Shown: positions 20,454-30,150 of the stretch, piece after piece | Layout: each line of letters starts with the position of its first letter | How positions within the stretch are numbered: the first letter of the stretch is position 1 | Assembly: GCA_023053545.1 (NCBI GenBank) | Contig: JAKZAN010000075.1 | Coordinates: 102,992-166,991, forward strand | Direction: 5' to 3' | Source of the DNA: Lepidurus packardi | Lineage: Eukaryota > Arthropoda > Branchiopoda > Notostraca > Triopsidae | Length of the DNA stretch: 64,000 nt | Position numbers and translations under genes: made by a program | Notes under the pieces: generated by a model | The model's input: only the letters and a program-made list of their open reading frames with translations | Databases searched by the model: none | Told to the model about the DNA's origin: nothing

Positions 20454-20782
20454 TGTACGCAACACTAAAGAGACTGTCACGATGTTCGCACATATAGTTC
20501 AATTTATTGTGGAATCACTATTACAAGCAACTTGATAAAACGAGGTAAAAACAATTCGGATAAAAGACCGGCACGTCCGTTTGTCAGTGCAGCTGTATAT
20601 CGTCTCCCCATATCCTTGAGGGTCAACTCAGGTTGAGCGTCAGTCAAACGTTAAAGGTTATCGATCGGTAAAAGGATAAAAATTCTACTGTCGCGAACCT
20701 TGGGCATGAATCCGCCAAGGTCGCCTAGTCGGAGTCATTTCGAGTCTCACGTTCGTACCTTCTGGACTCACTGTCCAGAACA
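20454..20782 (-). repeat. BEL/Pao LTR (5' LTR in element orientation)
   Basis: 329 bp, identical by eye to 13983-14311. It should contain the element promoter, reading leftward. Confidence 0.95.
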
Positions 20783-20787
20783 TTCAC

Positions 20788-20964
20788 GTTTCACATAACA
20801 GCGAATGCCAAGTTAGGTCTAACCTCGTTTTTCCATGTATCTTTGAAATTCTAACAATCACGCTGGTATGTACTAAAACTATGTTCGTATCTAGCTTTTG
20901 TTTCTTTGGCGTTCGCTTGTATACCCAGCAACGCTGTATCGATAACAAACTGTACCGATTTACC
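20788..20964. other. Short unique stretch between the retrotransposon and the mitochondrial insertion
   Basis: This is pre-insertion flanking DNA, continuous with 13982 before the BEL/Pao insertion. It contains a GTATGT donor-like site near 20862 and no recognisable gene. The mitochondrial homology starts around 20965. Confidence 0.5.
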
Positions 20965-22022
20965 GAGGTTGGGGGGTGCTATATTTACAGAAGAAAGTAA
21001 AAACCATCAAATAGGTAATCTAGGGACTAAACTGAGCATCCCACGGGTTAATAATAAACTTCGTGAACTAATTCATTCATATGATATATTTGCTAAACAA
21101 AACATACCAGAAGAAGCTAATCCATGAGCAATTATTATAATTAAAGCACCATTCCACCCCCAAAAATAGAAACTATAGACCAAACCTACATGAGCCACTG
21201 AAGAATAAGCATTCAAAGACTTAATATCTCTCTGACACAAACAAATAAGTCTAGTTAATAAAGCCCCCATCATTCTAACTCTAATAATAAAAGGTGCCCA
21301 TGTAATTACACAAGACACATTAATATATATAACTCGCATTAATCCATATCCCCCGAGCTTCAACAAAATCCATGCTAAAATCATCGAACCAGCAATACGA
21401 GCCTCTACATGAGCCCTAGGTAATCATAAATGAAAAAAATAAATAGGCATCTTAACTAAAAAAAAGCTAGTATTAAAAAAGAAAAAAATAATGAATTTGA
21501 AAAATGTGAAAAATACCCCGTATAACCTATATTTAATGTACCTAATTCTGAGCCTATATTAAAAAATCAAATCAACAAAGGCAAAGATGCAACTAAAGTA
21601 TAAAATAAAAAATATAAGCCCACCTGTAATCGCTCAGGTTGATAACCCCACCCTAAAATAAGTAAATAACTAGGAATCAGAGATGATTCAAATATAATAT
21701 AAAAAACTAAATAATCTCTAATTAAAAAACTTACTTCTAAAAATAATAAAAGGAAAAACACCACAAATAAAAACATATTATTACTAAATGCACGTTGAAG
21801 CTTGTAACTTCTCATCAACATTAGGAACAATAATCAAAATAATAATAGAGCAAGAACATAAGAAACGATATTAAAAGATATCTCAAAGAAAAGCAACCCC
21901 CACATTTACACCTATACTCACCAATATACATACAATATCAAGATTCGTACAATTATATTCACTCAACATCGAACTAAAATCACAGGGATCAAAAACAATG
22001 TTATTAATAAAATTTTTAACAT
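20965..22022 (-). pseudogene. ND4: NUMT: ND4, 3' truncated and frameshifted
   Basis: Mitochondrial NADH dehydrogenase subunit 4. It reads [27 protein letters not shown] and WWFLLSS near the left end, and [20 protein letters not shown] further on, with frameshifts between blocks near the start of the gene. The start ATG overlaps the ND4L stop by 7 bases (ATGTTAA), the usual ND4L/ND4 arrangement. The C-terminal part is missing at the NUMT edge. Confidence 0.88.
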
Positions 22023-22324
22023 TGTAAAATAGTAAATGAATTAAAATAATCACTCCAATGATGCCGCACGATTGAAATCGAAACCGCTAATCCCAATGCT
22101 GCTTCACAAACCATAAGAACTAAATACACTAAAATAAAATAAAATTCATACCCCAACAAAATAAATATATTAGATATTAAAAAAAATTGCCCTAATATTA
22201 TTCCTTCCAATCTTATTAGAACAGCCAAAAGATGTCGACGATAAGAAACAAACACCCCCAAACTTCTTAATATAATAAGAAATCCTAAATAGAACCACTC
22301 TGGTAAAATAAAACTATTTAACAT
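22016..22324 (-). pseudogene. ND4L: NUMT: ND4L, apparently intact
   Basis: A 102-codon frame with the family's typical ends, including LGVFVSYRRHLLAVLI.LE and CEAALGLAVSISIVRHHWSD. AGA codons must be read as Ser. It is full length for the family. It cannot work in the nucleus because of the code difference. Confidence 0.9.
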
Positions 22325-22332
22325 TATTCAAT

Positions 22333-22397
22333 TACCTTAATAATTAAAAAAAATATTGGTCTTGTAAATCAAAAATAAGATTAATTCTTTTAAGGTA
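22333..22397 (+). tRNA. trnT: NUMT: mitochondrial tRNA-Thr (TGT)
   Basis: The acceptor arms TACCTTAA/TTAAGGTA pair perfectly and the anticodon TGT sits in the loop CTTGTAA. It lies between ND4L and tRNA-Pro as in arthropod mitogenomes. Confidence 0.8.
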
Positions 22398-22461
22398 TCA
22401 AGAAAACAATTATTTATACCGTAAGCTTCCAAAGCTTATATTCTTCTTAAACTACTTCTTG
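22398..22461 (-). tRNA. trnP: NUMT: mitochondrial tRNA-Pro (TGG)
   Basis: On the minus strand the sequence starts CAAGAAG, ends CTTGA and has the anticodon loop CTTTGGAAG (TGG). It is adjacent to tRNA-Thr on the opposite strand, the ancestral order. Confidence 0.8.
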
Positions 22462-22473
22462 CTATTTTTTAAT

Positions 22474-23010
22474 TATGCTAATATACAATATCCTATCATT
22501 CTTTTTATTAATAAACTCCTTTTTATTTATAACACTCACTCACCCATTATCTATAGGGCTGAGCTTAATAATTCAACGACTTTTAATTTGTTTAATATCA
22601 GGAATCTTATTTCTAAACTATTGATTTTCATATACACTTTTTTAATTTTTTTGGGTGGTTTATTAGTATTATTTATTTATATTTATAGACTAGCATCAAA
22701 CGAATTATTTAAATTTAACCCATATAAGTTCACTATAATTGCTGTATCTAGTATTCTATTATTAATAATCATTTATTTAAATAAAGAAAATTCATGAACT
22801 AATCTATTAATACATAAATGAATAATTTTAACAAGCTATAAATCTTTTCTAATTAAAATTTATAGACCAATATCATTTCCAATTACATTTTTTCTTATTT
22901 CCTATCTTCTACTATGCTTATTAGTTGTAGTCAACCTTATTAAATTTGATAGAAGACTCTCTCCGGTTACAAAAATAATGTTAACTACGAAAATCTCACC
23001 CTATGATTAA
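22474..23010 (+). pseudogene. ND6: NUMT: ND6 with one frameshift
   Basis: From ATG at 22474 the mitochondrial-code reading runs to YWFSYTLF. One T is missing from the homopolymer near 22645, after which LIFLGGLLVLFIYIYSLASN continues in another frame to TAA at 23008-23010. That stop overlaps the CYTB start (ATGATTAA), as in many arthropods. Confidence 0.9.
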
Positions 23011-24105
23011 AATCATTAATAATGCATTAATCGACCTACCTGCTCCATCAAATATCAATGTTTGATGAAATTTTGGTTCTCTTCTAGGTTTATGCCTAAT
23101 AATTCAAATCATCATTGGTTTATTTCTTGCAATACACTTCTCTGCCCATTTAGACCTAGCTTTTTCTAGAGTAGCCCATATTTGTCGTGATGTTAATTAT
23201 GGTTGATTTTTACGAACTTTGCACGCAAATGGAGCCTATTTTTTCTTTATTTGTCTATACTTCCATATCGGACGAGGAATATATTATGGATCTTATTTAT
23301 TCACTCTAACATGATTGGTAGGAATCATACTCTTATTATTAGTTATAGGAGCCGCATTTATAGGTTACGTTCTACCATGAGGACAAATATCTTTTTGGGG
23401 GGCAACAGTAATCACTAACTTAGTATCAGCTATTCCCTATGTAGGTGATAATATTGTGCAATGAATTTGAGGTGGATTTGCAGTTGACAACCCTACATTA
23501 ACTCGATTTTTTACAATCCATTTTTTACTCCCTTCCCTTATTGTGGCAATTACTATAATCCACTTACTATTTTTACATCAAACAGGATCAAATAACCCTA
23601 TTGGAGTGGTTAGAGATATAGATAAAATCCCGTTCCACCCTTACTTCAGAATCAAGGACTTAGTAGGATTTATTATTATATTAATACTTTTAGTAATTCT
23701 TAGTTTATTAGAACCCTATTTCTTGGGAGATCCCGACAACTTCATCCCAGCAAACCCATTGGTCACTACAGCCCACATTCATCCTGAATGGTATTTTTTA
23801 TTTGCATATGCCATTCTTCGATCTATCCCTAATAAATTATGAGGGTTATTGCTTTATTAATATCCATCCTAATTTTAAGCACTCTGCCTATTTTCCATAG
23901 TAGAAGGTTTCGGGGGTTAGAATTTTACCCTATTAATCAAATCTATTTTTGATTATTAGTAGCTACTGTAATTTTATTAACCTGAATTGGTGCACGACCT
24001 GTCGAAGAACCCTTTATTTTAACAGGACAAATCTTAACTATAATATACTTCTCTTATTACTTTGTTAACCCCTTACTACTCAAATTATGAGATAACCTAG
24101 TTTAA
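23003..24105 (+). pseudogene. CYTB: NUMT: CYTB with one frameshift
   Basis: Cytochrome b reads from ATG at 23003 (MIKIINNALIDLPAPS) through [33 protein letters not shown] and [16 protein letters not shown] one-base loss near 23842 follows [27 protein letters not shown] then continues in another frame to TAA at 24103-24105. Full length apart from that lesion. Confidence 0.93.
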
Positions 24106-24176
24106 AAATTATTTGGCTGAAAGGAAAGCGCTTGTCTTGAAAATAAGATACAAAGGTTCACATCCTTTAATAATTT
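24106..24176 (+). tRNA. trnS2: NUMT: mitochondrial tRNA-Ser (TGA)
   Basis: The acceptor arms AAATTAT/ATAATTT pair, and the anticodon loop CTTGAAA carries TGA. Its last 14 bases are the target site duplicated by the LINE insertion. Confidence 0.82.
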
Positions 24177-24350
24177 TTTTTTTAAATTTATTTAACCCGC
24201 GTAGGCTGACGCCTGTTACGGTGAACGGTCGAATTTGTACATCAACGCAGTACACAATATACACTAAAGTCAAAATACCAAATGCACTGAAGGGAGTATG
24301 CACAGGGTACATTTGGGGGGGGAGGGGGATAATGAGGGGGTGGTGGCTAT

Positions 24351-26408
24351 TTACATATGCTTGGCCGCTTCCATAAATTTAATGATAGATGGGAATAGCT
24401 TTGGGTTTGACAAAATTTCTTGAGGGTTGAAGTGCACTTTGTGACTGCTTAAATCTCTGAGCAACATGGCTCTTTCCCTGTTCAAATTGCGACAATGGAA
24501 TATCAAGTGGGAGAGATTTTGGAAAGAACGATCTTGGCAAGAACACCGGGCCGATGTCCCTTTACCAGTGCGAAGTAGGTAGGACTTCGTCGGGAAATGA
24601 GTTGTTCGTATCTGGATCAGCTTACTGATGATCCGACGATGGAGTTTTACGTCCACGATACTGCGGCTGCAGGGTCCAACGTTAAGATCCTTTAGGGGGC
24701 TCTCTACTTCTTCCCATCGGCTTAACCACTTCTTCATCGTCGCTTCTTTGATCCAGTGGAGGGCTTCGGCTTGGCTTTCGGGTCTATTGGCCCATGTAAT
24801 GGACAGGAGCTGGCGTGCTCTCTCTGGGCACGAAGTATATGACTTGTGCTTTGGTTGGATTGGTGTGGTAGGCCAACAATTCCAACTTCTGGAACCAAAA
24901 TGTCGTAGTAACACGGATTCCAGGAGAAGGTCCAAGGGTAGTAAGCCTGTCTCAACTTCAAGAGCAGTAGATGGAGTTGTCCTTAAGGTGCCAGTTACTG
25001 TTAGCAGACCTTGTCTGTATGCTTGCTTCAGGGGTTGAAGACAGGTGCTTGAGGCGTTGCACCAGGCCGGTTAACCATATCGCATTTTTGACACGACCGT
25101 GGCTTGGAAAAGCGTTCGAAGTTGGGAGCAGTAGATCGACTTTGAGACTTGTGACAGTTTCCTAATTCTTTGCGTGATTAGGAAGCTTTGGGTCGCCACA
25201 CGGGCTACGTGTGCTTTCCATGACAACTTCGAATCGTACGTCAACCCGAGGTACCGAACGGTCTCTTTCGGTTGGATTACCAATGTACCCCAGACTAGGG
25301 GAGCAACTTCCGGAGTTCGTTTACGCGAAAAGTGGATTAGCTCCGTTTTTTCCTTGGAGAACTCCAATCGTAATCTTTTCCCCCACTTTTCAAGGGCAGA
25401 CAGGTTCTTAGCGAGAAACTCCACATTCTTTTCGCTTGATGATCCTGAGGTGTCAAGGAGCAGATCGTCGGCAAAAAGCTTGGATCCAATGCGCTTTCAC
25501 TTTATGACGCTAAGCGAGCCGTCGATATAGGTGAGGAAGAGGACTGGGGATAGAGGGGACCCTTGAGGGACTCCTTTCCGGATGTGATATGTGTCACTCC
25601 TGTCGGACCCGTGTGCCACAAACGCTAGTCGATCTTGGAGAAAACTTCTGGTCCATTCTAACAGTTTTGATGGGATTTTTAATTTACGTAGTACTTCCAC
25701 CAGTTTGACGTGATCGACATTATCGAACGCCCCTTTGATATCCAAAAGTAGAGCTGTGTGGACTTTACGTTTGTCGAAGCTTTCGAGTGCTGCGTTGCTG
25801 AGGGATAACAGGGCATCCGTCGTGGATCTCCCTGGTCTAAAACCCCATTGCGAGTCGGATAGGATATGGTGCTCTTCTAGATAAGCTTGAAATCTTCTGG
25901 CGACAGCTTTCTCCAGCAGTTTACCCAGGATGAGGAGCAGCGCAATTGGGCGGAAGCTCTTTATTGAATGGTGGTCCGGTTTTCCGGGTTTTGGAAGAGG
26001 GAGAACTTTTGCCGTTTTCCATGACTTTGGAAAATACCCGAGGGAGAGAGATGCGTTGAAGATGTTCAGTACCGGTCTATCAATGACCCGCCATACTGCT
26101 TTGAGGACAGTTGATTGGATGTCGTCGACACCGGCTGCTTTGTTAGGCCGTAATTTTCGGAGTAAATCAGAGATTTCTTCCATTGAGAATTCTGGCTTCA
26201 ACGAACTGCGCGTGTTTGTTCGTCTCGACGAATGACTAGAAGTCTTCATGGGAGCTGAGCTCTGTGGATCTCTGGTTGGTACACCTTCTAGCAATTTCTC
26301 TGCTATGTAGTTTAGCTTCAGTCTTCCATCTGGAAAAACACCACCATCTTCTTGACGAAGGAGATCCAGTCTGTTGCTGCTGGTTTCTTGTCTGAGCTTG
26401 CGATCCAA
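24351..26408 (-). pseudogene. LINE reverse transcriptase ORF, truncated, two nonsense codons
   Basis: One continuous frame with stops at 25497 and 25071. It lacks the N-terminal endonuclease. RT motifs run in order: KLRPNKAAGVDDI, FRPIALLLILGKLLEK, SQWGFRPGRSTTDALLSL, LLLDIKGAFDNVDH, KGVPQGSPLSPVLF, then the catalytic FADDLLLD just after the first stop. The thumb region reads LEKWGKRLRLEFSKEKTELI. The C terminus has a Cys/His cluster (CSCQ...HLIFHC) and ends before the 3' UTR. This layout fits the APE-type Jockey/R1/I group; I cannot choose the clade. It is inactive. Confidence 0.9.
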
Positions 26409-26416
26409 ATTCCAAA

Positions 26417-26475
26417 CTATAAAAAAACTATAAAATTTTAAACTATAAAACTAAAAAACTATAAAACTATAAAAT
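26417..26475. repeat. ACTATAAAA-rich filler at the LINE 5' junction
   Basis: Six imperfect copies of (A)ACTATAAAA separate the truncated LINE from the target duplication. This is consistent with template slippage or filler synthesis on completion of target-primed reverse transcription. Confidence 0.7.
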
Positions 26476-26509
26476 TCCTTTAATAATTTATATTTCTTAA
26501 CATAATGAA

Positions 26510-27424
26510 TTAAAATAACATTATATACCCTGAAAAAAACAATAGATAATTTAAAGAAATAGGAAGAAATGATTTTCACGCTAAAAAAATTAATTTATCA
26601 TACCGAAAACGGGGTAAAGTACCTCGGACTCAAACAAAGATAAATGCAATCCCCAAAAATTTTAATAAAAAAAAAATTACCTCAACCACCCAAAAAAATT
26701 ATTACAAATAAAGCTCTTATAAATAAAATACTTGTATATTCTGATAGTATAATCAATGCAAAATCCACCTCTTCTATATTCTGTGTTGTACCCAGAAACT
26801 AATTCAGACTCTCCTTCAGCAAAATCAAAAGGTGTACGATTTGTTTCCGCCAAAGAAGATACCAACCACAAGAAAGCTAATAATGGACTCATAAAAAAAA
26901 TCGTATATAAGTTTGATTTAAAACAAACAACAAATTTTTTAACTTGAAATCAACAAAACAAAAGATAATAAAAATTAAAACCAAACTCACCTCATAAGAA
27001 ATAGTCTGAGCAACCGCTCGCAAAGCTACAAATAAAGAGTACTTCGAATTAGAAGATCAACCAGCCGCTATGAGAGTGTATAATCCTAAACTAACACAAC
27101 AAAGAAAGAATAAAATCATTAAATCACTATTAATTATAATACTACCCCAAGGAATTGAGATTCAAACTAATAAAGACACGCCCAAGCTAACTACAGATTA
27201 ATATAATATGGCAAATAATTAGATATAAAAGGAAATGTTTGTTCCTTAGTAAACAACTTAATAGCATCTGCAAATGGTTGAAAAAACCCTGCAAGGCCAA
27301 CTTTGTTTGGACCTTTGCGTAATTGAATATACCCTAGCAGCTTTCGCTCAAAAAGAGTCCAGAAAGCAACTCCAACCCCGATATTAAATAACTTAATAAA
27401 AAAACACCCCTCGTAAGCTGAGGT
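26510..27424 (-). pseudogene. ND1: NUMT: ND1 with several frameshifts
   Basis: Minus-strand blocks read [40 protein letters not shown] and [21 protein letters not shown] base inserted near 26762 shifts the frame before the block ending in the stop at 26510-26512 (GTLPRFRYDKL). Further indels lie near the start. It is clearly decayed. Confidence 0.88.
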
Positions 27425-27487
27425 ACTAATTGTGATATATTCACATCAAGAGATTCTAAATCTATCACACTTCTCTGCCAAATTAGT
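27425..27487 (-). tRNA. trnL1: NUMT: mitochondrial tRNA-Leu (TAG)
   Basis: The arms ACTAATT/AATTAGT pair and the anticodon loop ATTTAGAAT holds TAG. It is located between ND1 and 16S as in the ancestral arthropod order. Confidence 0.78.
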
Positions 27488-28307
27488 AAACAATATTAAT
27501 ATTATTCTCAGTATATAGCCTCACTTCTTCATTTAATCCTTTCGTACTAAAATGAAACAAAAAATTGGAAGATAGAAACCAACCTGGCTCACGCCGGTTT
27601 CAACTCAGATCATGTAAGAATTGAAAAGTGGAACAGACTTCCTTTATAACAGCTGCGCCATAATGATATCTTAATCCAACATCGAGGTCGCAAACCTTGT
27701 CATCGATAAGAGCTCTCGGAAAAAATTACGCTGTTATCCCTAGGGTAACTTAGTCTTATAAACCAAAATTAAGGGTCATTATACTTCTATAGAATTATTT
27801 ATTATTAAAAAGAGATCTATATTTCTTTCAGTCGCCCCAACACAATACTAATTTATAATAAGCCGTAACTAACTAATCTTTTTATTATAAATTCGTATAA
27901 AGATCCATAGGGTCCTATCGTCCCTCAAAATTATTGAAGCTTTTTCACTTCAAAATTAAATTCAAATTTTACAATAGAGACAGAAATGTTCTCGTCCAGC
28001 CATTCATACCAGCCGTCAATTAAAAGACTAATGATTATGCTACCTTCGCACCTTCAAAATCCCGCGGCCATTTCAAACAATTCAGGCTATACCTTGTATT
28101 ATATCGCAAGGAGATGTTTGGGATAAACAGGCCAAAAATAGGTTTGCCGAGTTCCTTAATTGTAATTCACACATTAAATTCTTTGTAATAGTATTCTACT
28201 CATAGCTATATTATTTAAATTCTTATTAAAATTTAGTATTTATCCTAATATAAAAACGTGAATTTTGAATAAAAATAATTTCATAATAAATGTAAATTAT
28301 AACATTA
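27488..28307 (-). rRNA. rrnL: NUMT: mitochondrial 16S rRNA, 3' part
   Basis: The complement contains conserved large-subunit signatures. On the plus strand these are CTCAGATCATGTAA, CATCGAGGTCGCAAAC, CGCTGTTATCCCTAGGGTAAC and GATAAACAGGCC. Only about 820 bp are present, so the 5' part and everything beyond (tRNA-Val, 12S) are missing at the NUMT edge. Confidence 0.9.
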
Positions 28308-28361
28308 TTTTAAATTATCGCTATTATCGCTAAATTTTAAATTATCGCTATTATCGCTAAA
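28308..28361. repeat. Two 27-bp tandem units at the right NUMT junction
   Basis: Units 28308-28334 and 28335-28361 are identical, and each contains two TATCGCTA words. The mitochondrial similarity ends here, so this may be filler from end joining. Confidence 0.75.
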
Positions 28362-28607
28362 CAGAAGGATGAAAGGAATCATTTTCCTGTTTATAAGGAG
28401 CAGACCATAGGCGCTGATTTCTACATTCATAGCAGTTATGCAACTGCGGAAAAGCTGGAGCTGGATGTGATCCAAGGATGTGTGCTCCCCTTTAATTTTG
28501 GCATCGCAAAATGGTATACCAACGACTACTTCCTTGCACTTATTCATCTAGAAAAATGTTTAGCGCTCAAGTCTACTCAAAACCAAATAGTATCCTTAAA
28601 AGTCTAG
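28362..28607 (+). other. Open frame with weak Rab-like similarity, possible gene fragment
   Basis: 81 codons are open in one frame to TAG at 28605. They begin QKDERNHFPVYKEQTIGADF, whose end resembles the switch I region of Rab28-type small GTPases. The rest does not match anything I recognise. It starts directly at the NUMT junction repeat. Low confidence; it may be chance. Confidence 0.2.
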
Positions 28608-29279
28608 TATAGCTTAGCTTTGTAGAAACGCTCTTACGTAAAAAGTTAGCGAGATTCTTGCAAAACTTCTCGACAGTGAAGTACTTAGGAACTGATTATT
28701 TTACTTTTAACTTCATTAATCTGAAAAATGCAAATTAACTTTCATTTACGCGAAAAAAACGACATTCCAAATTTGTGAAATTTTCATGCCATGAAATATT
28801 CTAGCGTATTTTTTATAAGAAAACTGGCATACGAATTGAATACGTGATCTCAAAGTTACCCTGCTTACCAGTTAATGCAGAGAAGCAATGCGCGTTCACG
28901 TATTCATCCAAACAAACGATGCGCGCCTTCTAGCGGAGGCTTGGGTGTCACAAGCCAAGCTATACGGAGCCCTAAAGGCTCTCGTAAGCCTTAGCTTATT
29001 GATTCGAAACAACCTAGATGGCAGTGGTGTTTGTTTTGTTTGGCTAAAGCCTTGCAGAAGAAAGTAAAGAAGAAAAGGAATAGATAGCTTATTGCCGGCA
29101 AATTCTTTAAGCTTGTTCCTGCTTCTGAAAAGTACGTTGTTGCCACACTTTGCTGTAGCGGCACAATTTCCCAAATCAAGCCGTCTAACTTTCGATTCAA
29201 GATTATTCGAAAACCCGAAATTAAATTTCGAAATTCTATAGGTCCCTTCAAAGAGGTTTAGCGTATAGGTCCGTATAAC
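28608..29279. other. No recognised gene
   Basis: AT-rich to about 28880, then more balanced. A minus-strand open frame at 28896-29306 is unrecognised. Confidence 0.4.
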
Positions 29280-29850
29280 TGAGGGGCCGTCCATAAATGG
29301 CGCCACCCAGGGAGAGGGTGGGTGGATTCAGTAAAAGATGACGCGAGATGACGAGAGGGTGGAAGGGGTTTACAAGAAAGTGCCGCCATTCTGTAACTCT
29401 AAACTTAACCGGTAATTCTGTGCAAACCATTTTTACGTAAGTGCCAAAGCGGGAATGTTATTCTTGCGTTTTCACAATTTTGTGAAAGTTTTCTTGCTAT
29501 TTCTAGCTCCTAAGTAGAAAGAGTTTGTAGCGTTTACCTAACTCTTGAAGGATTGTCAATATGTCGGTTAAAAAAAGCCCATATTGGCATATTGTAATGG
29601 AACAATGGCTCATTACGTGGAGGACGGATTCAGCTGCCCTCGCGTCTGCTTGAAATTTTGTTAAAAAGCAAGCGATCTCATTACACAAGATCTCCTATTT
29701 ATTTTTTTTTTCTCTTTTTTTGTGAGAGGGGTCAACCAGGTGATGGCGCCATTTTAGAGGGTGGGGTGAAGGTGACGGTAGGTGACTGAGAGGGGGGGTG
29801 GGTAAAAAATTCGCGATTTTTGGGTGGCGCCATTTAGGGACGATCCCTCA
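29280..29850. mobile_element. MITE-like element with 30-bp terminal inverted repeats
   Basis: The left end TGAGGGGCCGTCC plus ATAAATGGCGCCACCCA matches the inverted right end TGAGGGATCGTCC plus CTAAATGGCGCCACCCA (29821-29850), with three mismatches. The GGGCCGTCC-ATAAAT type of end is common in small arthropod DNA transposons. At 571 bp it has no transposase frame. I see no clear target duplication, so the superfamily is undetermined. Confidence 0.7.
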
Positions 29851-29904
29851 CCTGTGCGAGTTCAAATGGGAAGAAAAGAACAAACGGTGTATGGGCGCGT
29901 GCCC

Positions 29905-30150
29905 GATACCAGCTTTGTGAGTTATAAACTGAGAATAGGGGAAACAAAAGAGTTTACCAGAGTGTCTGGAGTCTGTTAACTTACTGGGGAGGAATGGCGG
30001 GGGAAAAAAAGTTCGATACCACCAATGTGAGTTCGAAACTGAGAGAAAAAGGCAAAAAAGGGGGGAGGGATTTAACCAGCCTATCTTGATTATGTATCTG
30101 GAATCTGCTTAACGACAGCGTACTGGAGAGAATGGGAAAAATTGGAAATG
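29905..30150. repeat. Diverged tandem units of about 110 bp
   Basis: The block 'cgataccag..tgtgagttataaactgagaa ... tctggagtctg..taac..actgggga' recurs as 'cgataccac..tgtgagttcgaaactgagag ... tctggaatctg..taac..actggaga'. A weaker third trace follows near 30195. This is an old local duplication of unknown origin. Confidence 0.6.

Larger units (their letters stand above)
13983..20782 (-). mobile_element. Intact BEL/Pao LTR retrotransposon
   Basis: 6,800 bp with 329-bp LTRs (TG...CA) at both ends that I find identical by eye. It is flanked by TTCAC at 13978-13982 and 20783-20787, a perfect 5-bp target duplication. It has one uninterrupted gag-pol frame on the minus strand and a primer-binding site matching the 3' end of tRNA-Phe. 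Identical LTRs and an open frame mean a very recent insertion that may still be mobile. It lies in or next to the 3' part of the BTB-Psq gene, in opposite orientation. Confidence 0.97.
24177..26475 (-). mobile_element. 5'-truncated non-LTR retrotransposon (LINE) inserted in the NUMT
   Basis: TCCTTTAATAATTT occurs at 24163-24176 and again at 26476-26489, a 14-bp target duplication. The element reads on the minus strand. Its 3' end is marked by a poly-T run (poly-A of the element) near 24174-24184. The 5' end is truncated and joined through ACTATAAAA-type repeats at about 26417-26475. It inserted after the mitochondrial DNA had reached the nucleus. Confidence 0.93.
20965..28307. other. Nuclear mitochondrial insertion (NUMT), split by a LINE
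   Basis: About 5.0 kb of mitochondrial sequence (2.3 kb more with the LINE) in the order ND4(-), ND4L(-), tRNA-Thr(+), tRNA-Pro(-), ND6(+), CYTB(+), tRNA-Ser(+), ND1(-), tRNA-Leu(-), 16S(-). This is the ancestral arthropod arrangement. Proteins read correctly only with TGA=Trp, ATA=Met and AGA=Ser. Single-base indels break ND6, CYTB, ND1 and ND4, and nuclear repeats flank and interrupt it, so it is not a functional organelle segment. ND4L and four tRNAs still look intact, pointing to a fairly recent transfer. Confidence 0.93.

Noticed and set aside
24113..24376. Plus-strand frame across the tRNA-Ser and LINE 3' end
   Set aside because: It crosses a tRNA and the antisense 3' UTR of the LINE.
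20965..28307. A true mitochondrial genome segment or contamination
   Set aside because: Frameshifts in several genes, a nuclear LINE with target duplication inside it, and nuclear sequence on both sides.
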